Assembly: GCF_017873605.1 (NCBI RefSeq)
Contig: NZ_JAGGKI010000011.1
Location: 124,001-188,000, forward strand
Length of the DNA stretch: 64,000 nt
From: Paenibacillus lactis
GTDB lineage: Bacteria; Bacillota; Bacilli; Paenibacillales; Paenibacillaceae
Reading direction: 5' to 3'
In this document: positions 17,139 through 25,554 of the stretch, one piece after another
How positions within the stretch are numbered: the first letter of the stretch is position 1
How the letters are laid out: each line of letters begins with the position of its first letter
Position numbers and translations under genes: made by a program
Notes under the pieces: generated by a model
Databases searched by the model: none
What the model saw: the letters and a program-made list of their open reading frames with translations, nothing else
What the model was told of the DNA's origin: nothing

Positions 17139-18212
17139 ATGTCCCAATCCAAGCCGACACCAAACGGCCGAACGCCCGCAAATTCCATAGAACCAAGTAC
17201 TGAGCATGCATGGGGCAGTCTCGCTGATACGAATCACCTAGCTGCTTCGGTTTCCTCTCGGCACTCCCATCTGAATCCGGTCCCTCATAGCAGCTGGGAG
17301 GACCATCAGCATGAACTCAAGCTGTTCGTGCCGAAGGAATTCAGCTTCAAGGAGAACCTGAGTTACCTGCAGCGATCGCCGAATGAATGTCTGTTTCACA
17401 TCCGCAACGACCGGATTTATCGAGCTCTCCCCTTGGGCCTAGGACAGGATATCGTCGTTATTGAAGTTCGCGAAGCGCCTCACGAACAGGCCGTCATCGT
17501 TCGTTTCCTTGGGGATTTCATCCCTGTTGAGCCCAGTATGCGGGCTGAAGCAGCTGCGTACGTCCGCGATTGGTTCGACATGAACACCGATCTGGTTCCA
17601 TTCTATGAGATGGCGGCTGTTGATCCCCTCCTCCGCGAAGCTGTCCAATCCTTCTACGGGCTTCGCAACATGGGAATCCCCGATCTGTTCGAAGCGCTGT
17701 GCTGGGGCATTCTAGGTCAACAGATCAATTTAACCTATGCCTATACGTTAAAGAGGCGTTTCGTGGAAGCCTTTGGCCGACGCCTCGAATGCGAGGGAGA
17801 GACATATTGGATATTCCCGCGGCCGGAGGAAATCGCGGGATTAAACGTCCGGGACCTCAGCGGTCTTCGGATGACGGTGAAGAAATGCGAGTACCTTCTG
17901 GACGTTGCCAAACTCATGGCAGATGGAGCATTGACCAAGGAGAAGCTGCTTGAGGCCGGGGGCCTGAAGCAAGCGGAGAACATGCTTATCGCGATCCGCG
18001 GCATTGGCCCCTGGACGGCGAATTATGTACTGATGCGCTGCCTTCGGATCCCCAGCGCCTTTCCGATTGATGACGTTGGACTGCACAATGCGATCAAGCA
18101 TGTGCTGGGCATGGAGAAGAAGCCGACGAAGGAAGAGATTCGGAAGCTGTCGGCTTCTTGGGTCAATTGGGAATCCTACGCTACCTTCTATCTCTGGAGA
18201 TTTCTGTACTAG
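17139..18212 (+). CDS. alkA: DNA-3-methyladenine glycosylase (AlkA-type)
   Basis: Base-excision glycosylase of 357 aa that removes alkylated purines. The C-terminal half is a HhH-GPD domain: LFEALCWGILGQQINLTYAY, the hairpin ALTKEKLLEAGGLKQAENML, then RGIGPWTANYVLMRCLRIPS and FPIDDVGLHNAIK with the catalytic Asp. The N-terminal part (about 60-150) is the AlkA beta domain. The first 45 or so residues are hydrophilic and without family match, so a later start is conceivable, but AAAGGA stands before the first ATG. It is divergent from adaA and is the glycosylase arm of the alkylation response. Confidence 0.9.
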   Translation: MSQSKPTPNGRTPANSIEPSTEHAWGSLADTNHLAASVSSRHSHLNPVPHSSWEDHQHELKLFVPKEFSFKENLSYLQRSPNECLFHIRNDRIYRALPLGLGQDIVVIEVREAPHEQAVIVRFLGDFIPVEPSMRAEAAAYVRDWFDMNTDLVPFYEMAAVDPLLREAVQSFYGLRNMGIPDLFEALCWGILGQQINLTYAYTLKRRFVEAFGRRLECEGETYWIFPRPEEIAGLNVRDLSGLRMTVKKCEYLLDVAKLMADGALTKEKLLEAGGLKQAENMLIAIRGIGPWTANYVLMRCLRIPSAFPIDDVGLHNAIKHVLGMEKKPTKEEIRKLSASWVNWESYATFYLWRFLY

Positions 18213-18220
18213 GAGTGCGC

Positions 18221-18272
18221 AAAAAAAAGGCTGGCCCTCTCATCCCCTGCTGCAGGATGAGAAGCGTCAGCC
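18221..18272 (-). terminator. Terminator after the secreted protein gene
   Basis: Imperfect long stem (GGCTG...CTCATCC / GGATGAG...CAGCC) followed on the minus strand by eight T. It serves the minus-strand gene ending at 18358 and lies just past the alkA stop. Confidence 0.65.
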
Positions 18273-18357
18273 CCTTCACTATAGATCATTATTGTTAAGT
18301 ATGATGATGCATGAGTTAAGTAATAATACCTGTGGGTTCACGTTATGACGTTTCTTT

Positions 18358-18831
18358 TTATTCGATAAAGTACATTTTTCCATCCACTTCTAGGGAAATC
18401 GTATATTGAGCGAGATCCTCTTTCAGCTGCTTGGCATACGCCACCACATGATCCAATGATTTCTTATCCAGTTTCTCGGCATAGGCGTACACAATCGTAA
18501 CATTCTCCTTGATCAGCTTCTGATCTTTGTCCACCCAAGCACCCTCACCGTCAATAGCTGTAGCGCCGCCGAACCATTGCGAAAACTTCGTTAATGCCTG
18601 ATCTACGAACTTTTGCTGGGCTTCTTCGGTGATTTCAATGTTTCCCTTCACCGTGGATGGGATATAAATTTTTACGACATGACTGAGGTGAAACTGCCCC
18701 TCAAGAGCGCTTCCTGACACTTCAGCTGCCGAAGACCCCTCCGCACTGTAAGATTGCTGGACCGGGACGAACACGAGCAGCAATAACACTGCAATCGCTG
18801 CCGTAATCATCCAATTCTTTTTGTTCTTCAT
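18358..18831 (-). CDS. Secreted protein of unknown function (DUF3574-like)
   Basis: 157-aa exported protein with a signal peptide: KNKK, a hydrophobic core (MITAAIAVLLLLVFVP) and a likely cleavage near SYSA. The mature part has the pattern KIYIPSTVKGNIEITEEA, FGGATAIDGEGAWVDKDQKL, ENVTIVYAYAEKL, in the style of short beta-alpha-beta proteins of the DUF3574 type (an inference from pattern only). The ATG at 18831 is chosen because GAAGGAG precedes it and the protein then begins with the signal peptide; the frame continues upstream to 18906 without such support. Neighbours give no functional hint. Confidence 0.6.
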   Translation of the reverse strand: MKNKKNWMITAAIAVLLLLVFVPVQQSYSAEGSSAAEVSGSALEGQFHLSHVVKIYIPSTVKGNIEITEEAQQKFVDQALTKFSQWFGGATAIDGEGAWVDKDQKLIKENVTIVYAYAEKLDKKSLDHVVAYAKQLKEDLAQYTISLEVDGKMYFIE

Positions 18832-19006
18832 TACCCCATGTCTCCTTCTTTTGTTAAATAATCGAACGGCCGGTTCCCAAAACGGTAATCCTCTGACCCC
18901 GTCCAAGATGCGGCCAGTCGATCAAGCTTGGATAATTATATTAAAGGAACCTATGATATTCAATGGGAAATCCGAATTAATCCGGATTTAATAGAGAGCA
19001 TGCGAA

Positions 19007-19041
19007 AAGCCGAATTCTGCTTTGCGAAGCAGAACCGGCTT
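19007..19041 (-). terminator. Terminator after the HTH/F1-beta gene
   Basis: Minus-strand stem AAGCCGGTTCTGCTT / AAGCAGAATTCGGCTT with a 4-base loop, followed by TTCG. It starts 20 bases past the stop at 19061. Confidence 0.75.
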
Positions 19042-19060
19042 GTTTGCACTTGTTGCGGCA

Positions 19061-20107
19061 CTAATTTATTTTTCCGATCCAGGTTAAGCTCTCTACGTCC
19101 CGATGATCCATACTTCCATTCAGAATCGCCTGAACGTCATGCAGGGTGTCTTGGAGCGGAACCCGTTCCCCTTCTCTTCCGGAATAGGCTTTTGCAATGT
19201 AAAAAGGCTGTGTAAGGTAAGCCTCCAGTCTCTCCCCTCTCTGATACACTTCCGTTTCCGATGCAGGAATCGCCTGCAGACCCCTCACCTGTACTAATGA
19301 GCGAAGCTCGCGGTAACGGCGCAGCAGCTTCTGAGCCCGCTGCTGAACCGAGGCGTGATTCTGATCCAGATGGGCACCTTCCAGCACCGACGAGGTAGAG
19401 TAGATCGGATTGACGGCAGGAAACATATGTCTTGCCGCCAGATCCGCGTCGAAATACCAGAGCGTTTCGAGCGGACCGTAAGGAATATCCTCATCAACCA
19501 CAGCTCCTTTCAGGTCGACGAGAAATGTGGTAACATGCTGATGGCCTTCCTGCTGCAGACGCTCCTGCAGCTCGTATATTTTTCCGGTCAGCACATGCTC
19601 CCGGTCCGCGGCGAGCATCATCTCCTTACCCGGCGGCGTGCTTACCGCGACATCATAAACTTCTTCTATGGAATACGCCACCCGCTCCACATCATCCAGC
19701 ATATCCTGCAGCTCGGGGTATTCCCCTTCTGGCTTCAGCAGAATCGTCATATAACCATCCCGTTTAAAATGATGGAACAATTCGCCGAGCAGCACCAGCT
19801 GCCCCATTCCCGGACGGGCCACTAAACCTACCGTCCCGCCTTTAGCGATCGGGGCAAATAAATCGAGCGGCTTAATGCCCGTTTCGATCATATCGATCCG
19901 ATCTCCGCGCAAGATCAGCTCATCCAAACTGCATTTCGCCAGCGCTGCCAATGCGGCAATCGTGCGGACTTCCGCGCGGCCGACCGGGATCTTCCCCGTA
20001 CATAAATTGGAGACGGTGGCCGGCCGCAATCCAACCGACTTGGCAGCGCTCGTCAGGTTCGGAACTCTTTGTCGCAGCAGCGATACATTAAGCTTCAGAT
20101 TGTCCAA
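19061..20107 (-). CDS. XRE-like HTH fused to a degenerate F1-ATPase beta-subunit core
   Basis: 348-aa soluble protein of unusual build. Residues about 8-66 look like a Cro/XRE helix-turn-helix (LTSAAKSVGLRPATVSNLCT). From residue 73 the chain follows the F1-ATPase beta subunit: IETGIKPLDLFAPIAKGGTV, the P-loop place GLVARPGMGQLVLLGELF, PPG and FLVDLKG at the Walker B place, FPAVNPIYSTSSVL, LRRYRELRSLVQV, LTQPFYIAKAYSGREGERVP and DTLHDVQAILNGSMDH. The beta-barrel domain is missing (replaced by the HTH), as is a segment around the catalytic core. In the P-loop the Lys and Thr are replaced by Q103 and L104, so ATP hydrolysis is unlikely. It is probably a DNA-binding regulator or scaffold that reuses the F1 fold. 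The target is unknown. Confidence 0.82.
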   Translation of the reverse strand: MDNLKLNVSLLRQRVPNLTSAAKSVGLRPATVSNLCTGKIPVGRAEVRTIAALAALAKCSLDELILRGDRIDMIETGIKPLDLFAPIAKGGTVGLVARPGMGQLVLLGELFHHFKRDGYMTILLKPEGEYPELQDMLDDVERVAYSIEEVYDVAVSTPPGKEMMLAADREHVLTGKIYELQERLQQEGHQHVTTFLVDLKGAVVDEDIPYGPLETLWYFDADLAARHMFPAVNPIYSTSSVLEGAHLDQNHASVQQRAQKLLRRYRELRSLVQVRGLQAIPASETEVYQRGERLEAYLTQPFYIAKAYSGREGERVPLQDTLHDVQAILNGSMDHRDVESLTWIGKIN

Positions 20108-20153
20108 ATGCGTACACCCTTTTTTAATAGTAGATTCATGTTTCTTCAGGATC

Positions 20154-20885
20154 TTACCTGATCGCGTTCATAAAGGAATCTGCGGTGCGGACAAACGCTT
20201 CCGCGTCCGGTTCGAAAATATTATGGTCATGCTGATCGAACTCCACAAGCTTGGCCTGTGGCAGCTTCAGCTTGTACTGCTCCGCTGCTTCTAATGATAA
20301 CCCGGGATGCGGTTTTACGCCACGGATAATCAAGGCTGGACAAGTCAAAGTGGTCAAGTCATCCCATAACTCCACCTTGCTTGATTCCCTCTGCAGTGCA
20401 TGCAAGGCCCCGGCCTGCATCCGGTCATACAGCTTCTTCCCCCGCCACGGCGGTAAGGATGCGAAGAACTCCACCCATCCCGGCGGAAGCTGAGTATGAA
20501 TGGCAGGATAGTCGCCGATGATCAACCCCCGGATGCGTTCAGGATGCTGAACGGCATAGCCTAGCTGATACGACACGCCCCTTGAATATCCCATGAGAAT
20601 GAATGACTCAAGTTCTAAATGACGAACAACCGCGTCGATATCACTGATATGATCCTCGAGCGTGAATCCCGATGCAGGGGAGTCGCTTTTGCCCCGGCCG
20701 CGGAGCGTGATCATAATGATATGTCGGGGAGTCAGCTTCTCTACAATGCTAATGTAATCTTCTGCTGATTCTGACAACCCGGGAATGATAACGAGCGGAA
20801 CATCTCCCTTATTCAGTTCCCGATGGGCCTCCGTCACGTGAATATGCACCCCATTGTTATTCACCATCGTTTCACATAATTGCAT
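20154..20885 (-). CDS. Alpha/beta hydrolase
   Basis: 243-aa hydrolase of the alpha/beta fold. Visible are the oxyanion loop VIIPGLSESAEDY, the LRGRGKSDSPASGFTLEDH segment before the nucleophile, the nucleophile elbow ILMGYSRGVSYQLGY (Ser), and a C-terminal DQHDHNIFEPD with the catalytic His. TAGGAGGAA precedes the ATG at good spacing. It is 46 bases upstream of the HTH/F1-beta gene on the same strand, with no terminator between, so the two may be co-transcribed. The substrate is unknown; no signal peptide. Confidence 0.87.
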   Translation of the reverse strand: MQLCETMVNNNGVHIHVTEAHRELNKGDVPLVIIPGLSESAEDYISIVEKLTPRHIIMITLRGRGKSDSPASGFTLEDHISDIDAVVRHLELESFILMGYSRGVSYQLGYAVQHPERIRGLIIGDYPAIHTQLPPGWVEFFASLPPWRGKKLYDRMQAGALHALQRESSKVELWDDLTTLTCPALIIRGVKPHPGLSLEAAEQYKLKLPQAKLVEFDQHDHNIFEPDAEAFVRTADSFMNAIR

Positions 20886-20999
20886 TTACAGTTCCTCCTA
20901 GGTATAAGCAGCTATTTTTAATAAAGTGCAAACCTTCATCCAACAGGTTTCAAAGCGTACGCTTCTAATGCCTGAAGTCGGTATTTCCCCCTCTCCTTC

Positions 21000-21956
21000 C
21001 TATCTCAACGCGTCGAATGGCAGAAAAGCATGCACGCCCTTAGCCGTATTCACGATTTGAGTGATTCTTAGATCCACTGTCAATGTGGCATAAGCATATG
21101 CTTCAGTCCTTGAAATCGCATAGAGCTCGGTCATAAGATCAAGCATCCCGTTCACAGCGATCCACATCGCTTCGTCAAGATCCTCGTGGAAGCCCATCGT
21201 CAGCCAGCCCGTGCCCGTCTTTGCCCGGGGCATTGTAATGGCCATGTCATCACGGACACGGAAGGTCAGACTCACCTTTTCCATGGGACATTCCAAGGCG
21301 GGCCCGCTAACTTCGCCGTCTCCTTGCGCAGCATGGCCATCCCCTGTCGAGAATAAGCCGCCGCTTACCGGGATCGGCAGATACAACGTACTGCCGGCGG
21401 TTAACTCTTTGCAGTCCAGGTTGCCTCCATATGGCCTGGGCACGAACGTGGTATGTCTGCCTTTTTCTTGTGGCGGCATGCCCATAATTCCCATAAACGG
21501 CTTCAGGCCGACGCCGTATTTGAAATTACCGAACTGGCTTCGTCCGATCATCGTCCGGGCATCCAGTTCGAAATCCAGCGCCACTTCCTCGGTATCCGAC
21601 ATGCCCAGCTTCTCGTTCCAATAGCTAGGAAAGCCACCGGCAGAGGTCCAGCCCCAGGAGCCGGGCACAATCTCATTGATCCGGATCTCCAATGTGCCCC
21701 CAGGCTCCGCCCCTTCGATATGTACGGGACCCAGCAGAGCATGCCCAAACTGCTTCTCCTGCCGCTCCGGCAGGCGCTCGGTAAACTTCAATCTCGGCTC
21801 TCCTGGCGAAGAACGCTTCGCAAGTCCCCAACCCGCATCCAGCGTTTGATACTCGACCGTATCCCCGGACTGAATATAGAGAGCCGGCTCAAGTTCCCTG
21901 CTGAAAAATCCATGAAGCGAATGAATATCCGGTTTCAACACATGCACCTTGGACAT
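21000..21956 (-). CDS. Acetamidase/formamidase family protein
   Basis: 318-aa cytoplasmic amidase of the FmdA/AmdA family, which releases ammonia from short-chain amides. Typical blocks are LLGPVHIEGAEPGGTLEIRI, WGWTSAGG, GIMGMPPQ, RPYGGNLDCKELTAGSTLYL, GGLFSTGDGHAAQGDGEVSG and RTEAYAYATLTVDLRITQIV. The zinc/active-site Asp and His of GDGHAAQGDGE are intact. GGAGGAG is found before the ATG. It has its own promoter region with two palindromic operators and lies about 110 bases upstream of the hydrolase gene. Which amide is used is not clear from sequence. Confidence 0.88.
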   Translation of the reverse strand: MSKVHVLKPDIHSLHGFFSRELEPALYIQSGDTVEYQTLDAGWGLAKRSSPGEPRLKFTERLPERQEKQFGHALLGPVHIEGAEPGGTLEIRINEIVPGSWGWTSAGGFPSYWNEKLGMSDTEEVALDFELDARTMIGRSQFGNFKYGVGLKPFMGIMGMPPQEKGRHTTFVPRPYGGNLDCKELTAGSTLYLPIPVSGGLFSTGDGHAAQGDGEVSGPALECPMEKVSLTFRVRDDMAITMPRAKTGTGWLTMGFHEDLDEAMWIAVNGMLDLMTELYAISRTEAYAYATLTVDLRITQIVNTAKGVHAFLPFDALR

Positions 21957-22030
21957 ACAGCCTCTCCTCCCTAAATGACCAGGCAGTCACTGAATACCAG
22001 TTTAGCGAACTGCCATGATATTTACTTCAA

Positions 22031-22095
22031 AGAGTAATTCATGTTACTCTGTAAGTCAACAAATATTTACGTCTAAAAGTAATTTTTATTACTCT
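22031..22095 (-). promoter_or_regulatory. Promoter and two 20-bp palindromic operators of the amidase gene
   Basis: Two similar palindromes: AGAGTAATTCATGTTACTCT (22031-22050) and AAAGTAATTTTTATTACTCT (22076-22095), centres 45 bp apart. On the minus strand a -35 TTGACT (22054-22059) is followed after 17 bases by TACTCT, so the nearer palindrome covers the spacer and -10. The layout suggests repression by a dimeric regulator that binds both sites. No adjacent regulator gene is present. Confidence 0.7.
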
Positions 22096-22208
22096 AAAAC
22101 TTATTCGCACTCACCAAAAATTTAAATGCTTTGTATTCCTCCCCAATACAAAAACAGGCTCCCAGCCTCATCACCTAAGCGTGACGGCTGAAGCCTATCC
22201 TTGACATG

Positions 22209-22525
22209 TCAACCTGGGCTGCCGTCGGTGAGCTCTCTCACCATATCATCAAGTAGACGATTCACGTTCTCCCATGTGACGGCCGGGGTATGATCGCCGA
22301 CAGATAACGCAAGGGTGTTGCGATATGTGCTGGCTCCCAAATTGAAGAATGGGGATAACATGATAGGTGCAGTCATATAACCCGCATCGGCCTCCCCGAA
22401 AACTGCCGGCTGGGAAAATGCAACACCATGCCAATTTACTGAACTGCCGAGTACAGTCCCAGCAAATAATTCATTCGATCCTGCGGTGTAACTGGATAAG
22501 TCCTCACTTCAGATATACCGGTCAT
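22209..22525 (-). pseudogene. Remnant of a condensation-type acyltransferase
   Basis: An ATG with CGGAGG upstream opens a frame that begins like such enzymes (GISEVRTYPVTPQDRMNYLL) but stops after 29 codons. A different frame in the same DNA, without a start codon, continues as SSVNWHGVAFSQPAVFGEAD, then SPFFNLGASTYRNTLALSVG and TWENVNRLLDDMVRELTDG, which resembles the C-terminal end of the same class of enzyme. The simplest reading is a gene that lost most of its middle. It precedes the formamidase promoter region. The intact relative at 23500 is a plausible paralogue. Confidence 0.55.
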
Positions 22526-22666
22526 GCGGTTCAACCTCCGAATATTCGTTATTGTTAAAGCATCGTTACTCCCACCTCTAAAAAATAAAACCAACTTTAA
22601 GTCATTTTTAACTAATGTCCTATCACAATAATAGATATTCTTTTACGTCTATATATTTTGACCGAC

Positions 22667-22694
22667 AAAAAAAGACACACACCATGTGTATCTT
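22667..22694 (-). terminator. Terminator of the acyltransferase-zinc ribbon operon
   Basis: Minus-strand stem AAGATACACA / TGTGTGTCTT with a 3-base loop, followed by a run of seven T. It lies about 140 bases past the stop at 22832. Confidence 0.8.
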
Positions 22695-22831
22695 CTTAGT
22701 ACAGGACCCGTGCTCCGCATCATACATCGTGGTCCGTATTCTCTTTTCCACCCCTATCTTGTCCGTACGCTGATTCACATTCGGCTTTTTGGTGAATGAT
22801 CCATTTGGTATCATTCCCCTCATGACTTTCG

Positions 22832-23503
22832 TCAATAGTGCAGCCTGCGCTTCACTTCTTTGCGGAAGCCCTTGTCCGCAAGCAGCCACATCCCGCCGAA
22901 CGTCAACAGGGCATACATCGCTGCCGAAACCGACGGCCATAATACGTGCGAAAGACCGAGCAGAAAGAACAGTAAGGGGGTAAATCCCAGAAACACCATA
23001 AGCAGCAAATATCCTCCGAACTCGCGCCAGCCAAGCGGCTTTGCAATGCAGAGCAACGTCATCAGCAGGGTTGCAGCCATAACCAGGAACGGGATGACGT
23101 ACCCGGTTGACCAGGCGGTCCCACCCGAAAGCGCGTTGATCCATAGCAGCATACCGGACAGACCGAGCCATTGAACGACGATTTTGGCCCCTAGATGTGA
23201 ATTGGACATCAACGTGTGACGGATGAGCAGCCACGCGTACAGCACACAGGGTGCAACATACAGACTCCACCAAACATCACGGCTTCCCAAAACGTTAATG
23301 ACGAGGGTAATGCTGATTACCGCCATAATCATAAAAATCAGCGATCTGGCAAACGTGCCGCTCTCGCGCGGTTCCGGCATTGCGGAATAGGAAGGATACC
23401 AGCGATTGCCCGCCGTTTTGCTGCCTCCGGCCGTATTTCGCCGACAAAGCGGACAAACCGCATGGGCCGGATCCACCGTAACGCCGCAGCTAACGCATCT
23501 CAT
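22832..23503 (-). CDS. DUF6320-type membrane protein with N-terminal zinc ribbon
   Basis: 223-aa integral membrane protein. The N-terminus is a small zinc ribbon (MRCVSCGVTVDPAHAVCPLC) and the rest has about six hydrophobic helices (for example SLIFMIMAVISITLVINVLG and FLVMAATLLMTLLCIA). The start codon overlaps the acyltransferase stop (ATGA), so the two are translationally coupled. As I recall, DUF6320 proteins are commonly encoded next to alcohol acetyltransferase-like genes, which fits here. The biochemical role is unknown. Confidence 0.75.
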   Translation of the reverse strand: MRCVSCGVTVDPAHAVCPLCRRNTAGGSKTAGNRWYPSYSAMPEPRESGTFARSLIFMIMAVISITLVINVLGSRDVWWSLYVAPCVLYAWLLIRHTLMSNSHLGAKIVVQWLGLSGMLLWINALSGGTAWSTGYVIPFLVMAATLLMTLLCIAKPLGWREFGGYLLLMVFLGFTPLLFFLLGLSHVLWPSVSAAMYALLTFGGMWLLADKGFRKEVKRRLHY

Positions 23504-24777
23504 GCTCCCATCCCCCAATCATTGCTGACAATCCTGACCTCAAGCCCGGTAAATCCGGACAGTTCGCGGAAGAAGTGCATGATAATGTCGCTCTCAACGA
23601 TATTTCTTGCGAAGGTCACGGTCAGCTGATCGTTGATGGAGCATACCGCGCAGTTCATCGGGCTTTTGGCCGTAGGGTACATCGTTGTTTCCATCACTTC
23701 AATATGCGCCGCCATTCCCTCCGGCACCTCGACCCTTCCCAGATTGGTTAACGTAAGGGTCTTGGCTTCTTCCCCATAATGGTCAAATCCGTAGCGGATT
23801 GCCAAATCCTTCAGCTTTAGCGGAGCGATTCGCGATAGGAAGGTGTTCTCGTATTTCATGCTCCCGGACATCGTGCGAGACAAATAAGACTTCGTTGTTT
23901 TCTCCTTCATTTGTTGTTGGACTTGCACGAGCACCTGCTCGAAATCCATGTTCTCTGCCGCAGCAATGCCTATATTGATGACCGCGAAAAAGTTGCGGAG
24001 GCTGCTGGATGGAAAGATATTTCGCAGATTCACCGGCATGCTGATTACGATCGGTCGACGCTCCGTATTTAGTGGCTCACCCGCATGATGGACCGCTATC
24101 ACCAGAATGGCCGTCAAATACGCCGTCAACGTTACGCCCTTCTCTTTCGCACATGCATTCAGGCCGGAGGCCCGAAGCATGCCGTGAATGACGTTGTGGC
24201 CGTAGGGAACAAAGCGTGTCCCTCGTATTTGGAACGCCTCGGGAGCCTTGTCCAGATCAAGCGGCGGCTCTGATGTATAGTGTGCCTTGAAGCTGTCCTG
24301 GGCTTCCGCATATCTGGCAAACGACGCAGGCGGCAGGATCATCCCCTGCTTGTCATCCACATTTTCGCCAAGCAGACATAAATACTGGAACACTAGCGTT
24401 TTAAGAAACTCAAGGGCACCCCCGCCGTCGGTCAACGCATGAAAAATTTCGACGCTGATCTTGCTGCCGTGATACAGAATGCGAACCAGGCTAGCGTTCG
24501 AATCCGAGAGCGACACCGGCGCGCAAGGGTATGTGCCCTCCGGCTCCACCCGCAGCGGCGACTCCTTTTCCCGTAAAAATTTCCAGAACAACCCGTTTCC
24601 CATCTCCACATGAAGCAGTGGAAACCGCGTAATTACGCTATCCAGCGCCTTCTGCAAAATCGGTGGCTTTACGGGATGTTTCAGTAAGAACGACAACCGG
24701 TAGGTTGATGAGTTTTCTTGGCCCGCCACGGCTGGAAACAGCTTCCCGGCGTGATCCAGCTTGTACCAATCCTCCAT
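23500..24777 (-). CDS. Condensation-domain acyltransferase (alcohol acetyltransferase-like)
   Basis: 425-aa enzyme of the CoA-dependent acyltransferase/condensation superfamily. The catalytic HxxxDG motif is present in VEIFHALTDGGGALEF (about residue 114). The second-half motifs include RRPIVISMPVNLRNIFPSSS, SLRNFFAVINIGIAA and TLTNLGRVEVPEG. No NRPS carrier or adenylation domain is nearby, so this is a stand-alone ester- or amide-forming enzyme. GGAGG is about 12 bases before the ATG. It is the first gene of a two-gene operon with the DUF6320 protein. The acceptor and acyl donor are unknown. Confidence 0.82.
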   Translation of the reverse strand: MEDWYKLDHAGKLFPAVAGQENSSTYRLSFLLKHPVKPPILQKALDSVITRFPLLHVEMGNGLFWKFLREKESPLRVEPEGTYPCAPVSLSDSNASLVRILYHGSKISVEIFHALTDGGGALEFLKTLVFQYLCLLGENVDDKQGMILPPASFARYAEAQDSFKAHYTSEPPLDLDKAPEAFQIRGTRFVPYGHNVIHGMLRASGLNACAKEKGVTLTAYLTAILVIAVHHAGEPLNTERRPIVISMPVNLRNIFPSSSLRNFFAVINIGIAAAENMDFEQVLVQVQQQMKEKTTKSYLSRTMSGSMKYENTFLSRIAPLKLKDLAIRYGFDHYGEEAKTLTLTNLGRVEVPEGMAAHIEVMETTMYPTAKSPMNCAVCSINDQLTVTFARNIVESDIIMHFFRELSGFTGLEVRIVSNDWGMGA

Positions 24778-24900
24778 ATTACTCTGCTACCTCCAAACCA
24801 TAGTACGTAATGCTGTCACCATTCCTCTTTCTAACTGCCGAACGCTTTTTATAGCGGCGGCTTTGCGCGCCCCCTAATCCCTAGATGGATTACAAGAAGG

Positions 24901-25554
24901 CTATCGCGCTTGTTCCATCACCGTCTCGTGGACCGGGCTCGGAAATCGTCTCGCAAGCGAAGCGCGGGTATGGATCAGCATCATCGGGATGAGCTGTTCT
25001 GTACGGCGACCGATCCGGTTCTTGCCTTCGGGGTGCAGCACCGACAACAGCAGGCGAAGATACGACGTCGTCATTCTCCGGAACAAGCCTTGCTCCATGG
25101 CCTGCATCTCGAACCCGAGGCCGTGCGTCAACCCGCGGTGGAGCAGCGTAATGCCGACCAAGGCTCTTACCTCGTTGAACTCGGACTGATCGGCATAGGC
25201 CCGGCTGATAAGCTTCATCGATCGCCGGCCGAGCCTTGCGATCTTGAGGGCTGCAAGGTCGGGACCTTCGGTACGGATCAGGTTTAAGATTTCAGCATTG
25301 TCCAGATGAAGCTCGCCGATCCAATCGCCTTGCGAAATGACGGTCGAATCGGCGCAGATGATCGGCGCCCCCCGATGCTTCTTGATCATGACGGTACAGA
25401 TGCCGAAGTGAAACGTATGTGAACCGCGAAAACGCGAAGACCATTTAAAGATGCGTTCCCATGCCATCCACATGCTTTGCATGGCGTTTTTAATGATAAG
25501 CAGCTGATTCACCACCCTTATTCGGATGCGCCGCACGTTTCGGATTAGATCCAT
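24901..25554 (-). CDS. YkoP-like protein
   Basis: 217-aa soluble protein without a signal peptide. The segments FRGSHTFHFGICTVMIKKHR, GAPIICADSTVISQGDWIGE and LHLDNAEILNLI resemble the YkoP domain found in Bacillus next to or fused with polysaccharide deacetylases, as far as I can recall that family. The latter part (TLLHRGLTHGLGFEMQAMEQ) is compatible. The true start is unsure: no good ribosome site stands before the ATG at 25554, and GTG/ATG codons further in (for example before NQLLIIKNAMQS) are possible. It lies about 120 bases upstream of the acyltransferase operon on the same strand. Confidence 0.55.
   Translation of the reverse strand: MDLIRNVRRIRIRVVNQLLIIKNAMQSMWMAWERIFKWSSRFRGSHTFHFGICTVMIKKHRGAPIICADSTVISQGDWIGELHLDNAEILNLIRTEGPDLAALKIARLGRRSMKLISRAYADQSEFNEVRALVGITLLHRGLTHGLGFEMQAMEQGLFRRMTTSYLRLLLSVLHPEGKNRIGRRTEQLIPMMLIHTRASLARRFPSPVHETVMEQAR

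Noticed and set aside
22623..23273. 216-codon minus-strand open frame
   Set aside because: Overlaps the DUF6320 gene in another frame on the same strand and runs through its terminator; composition is not protein-like.
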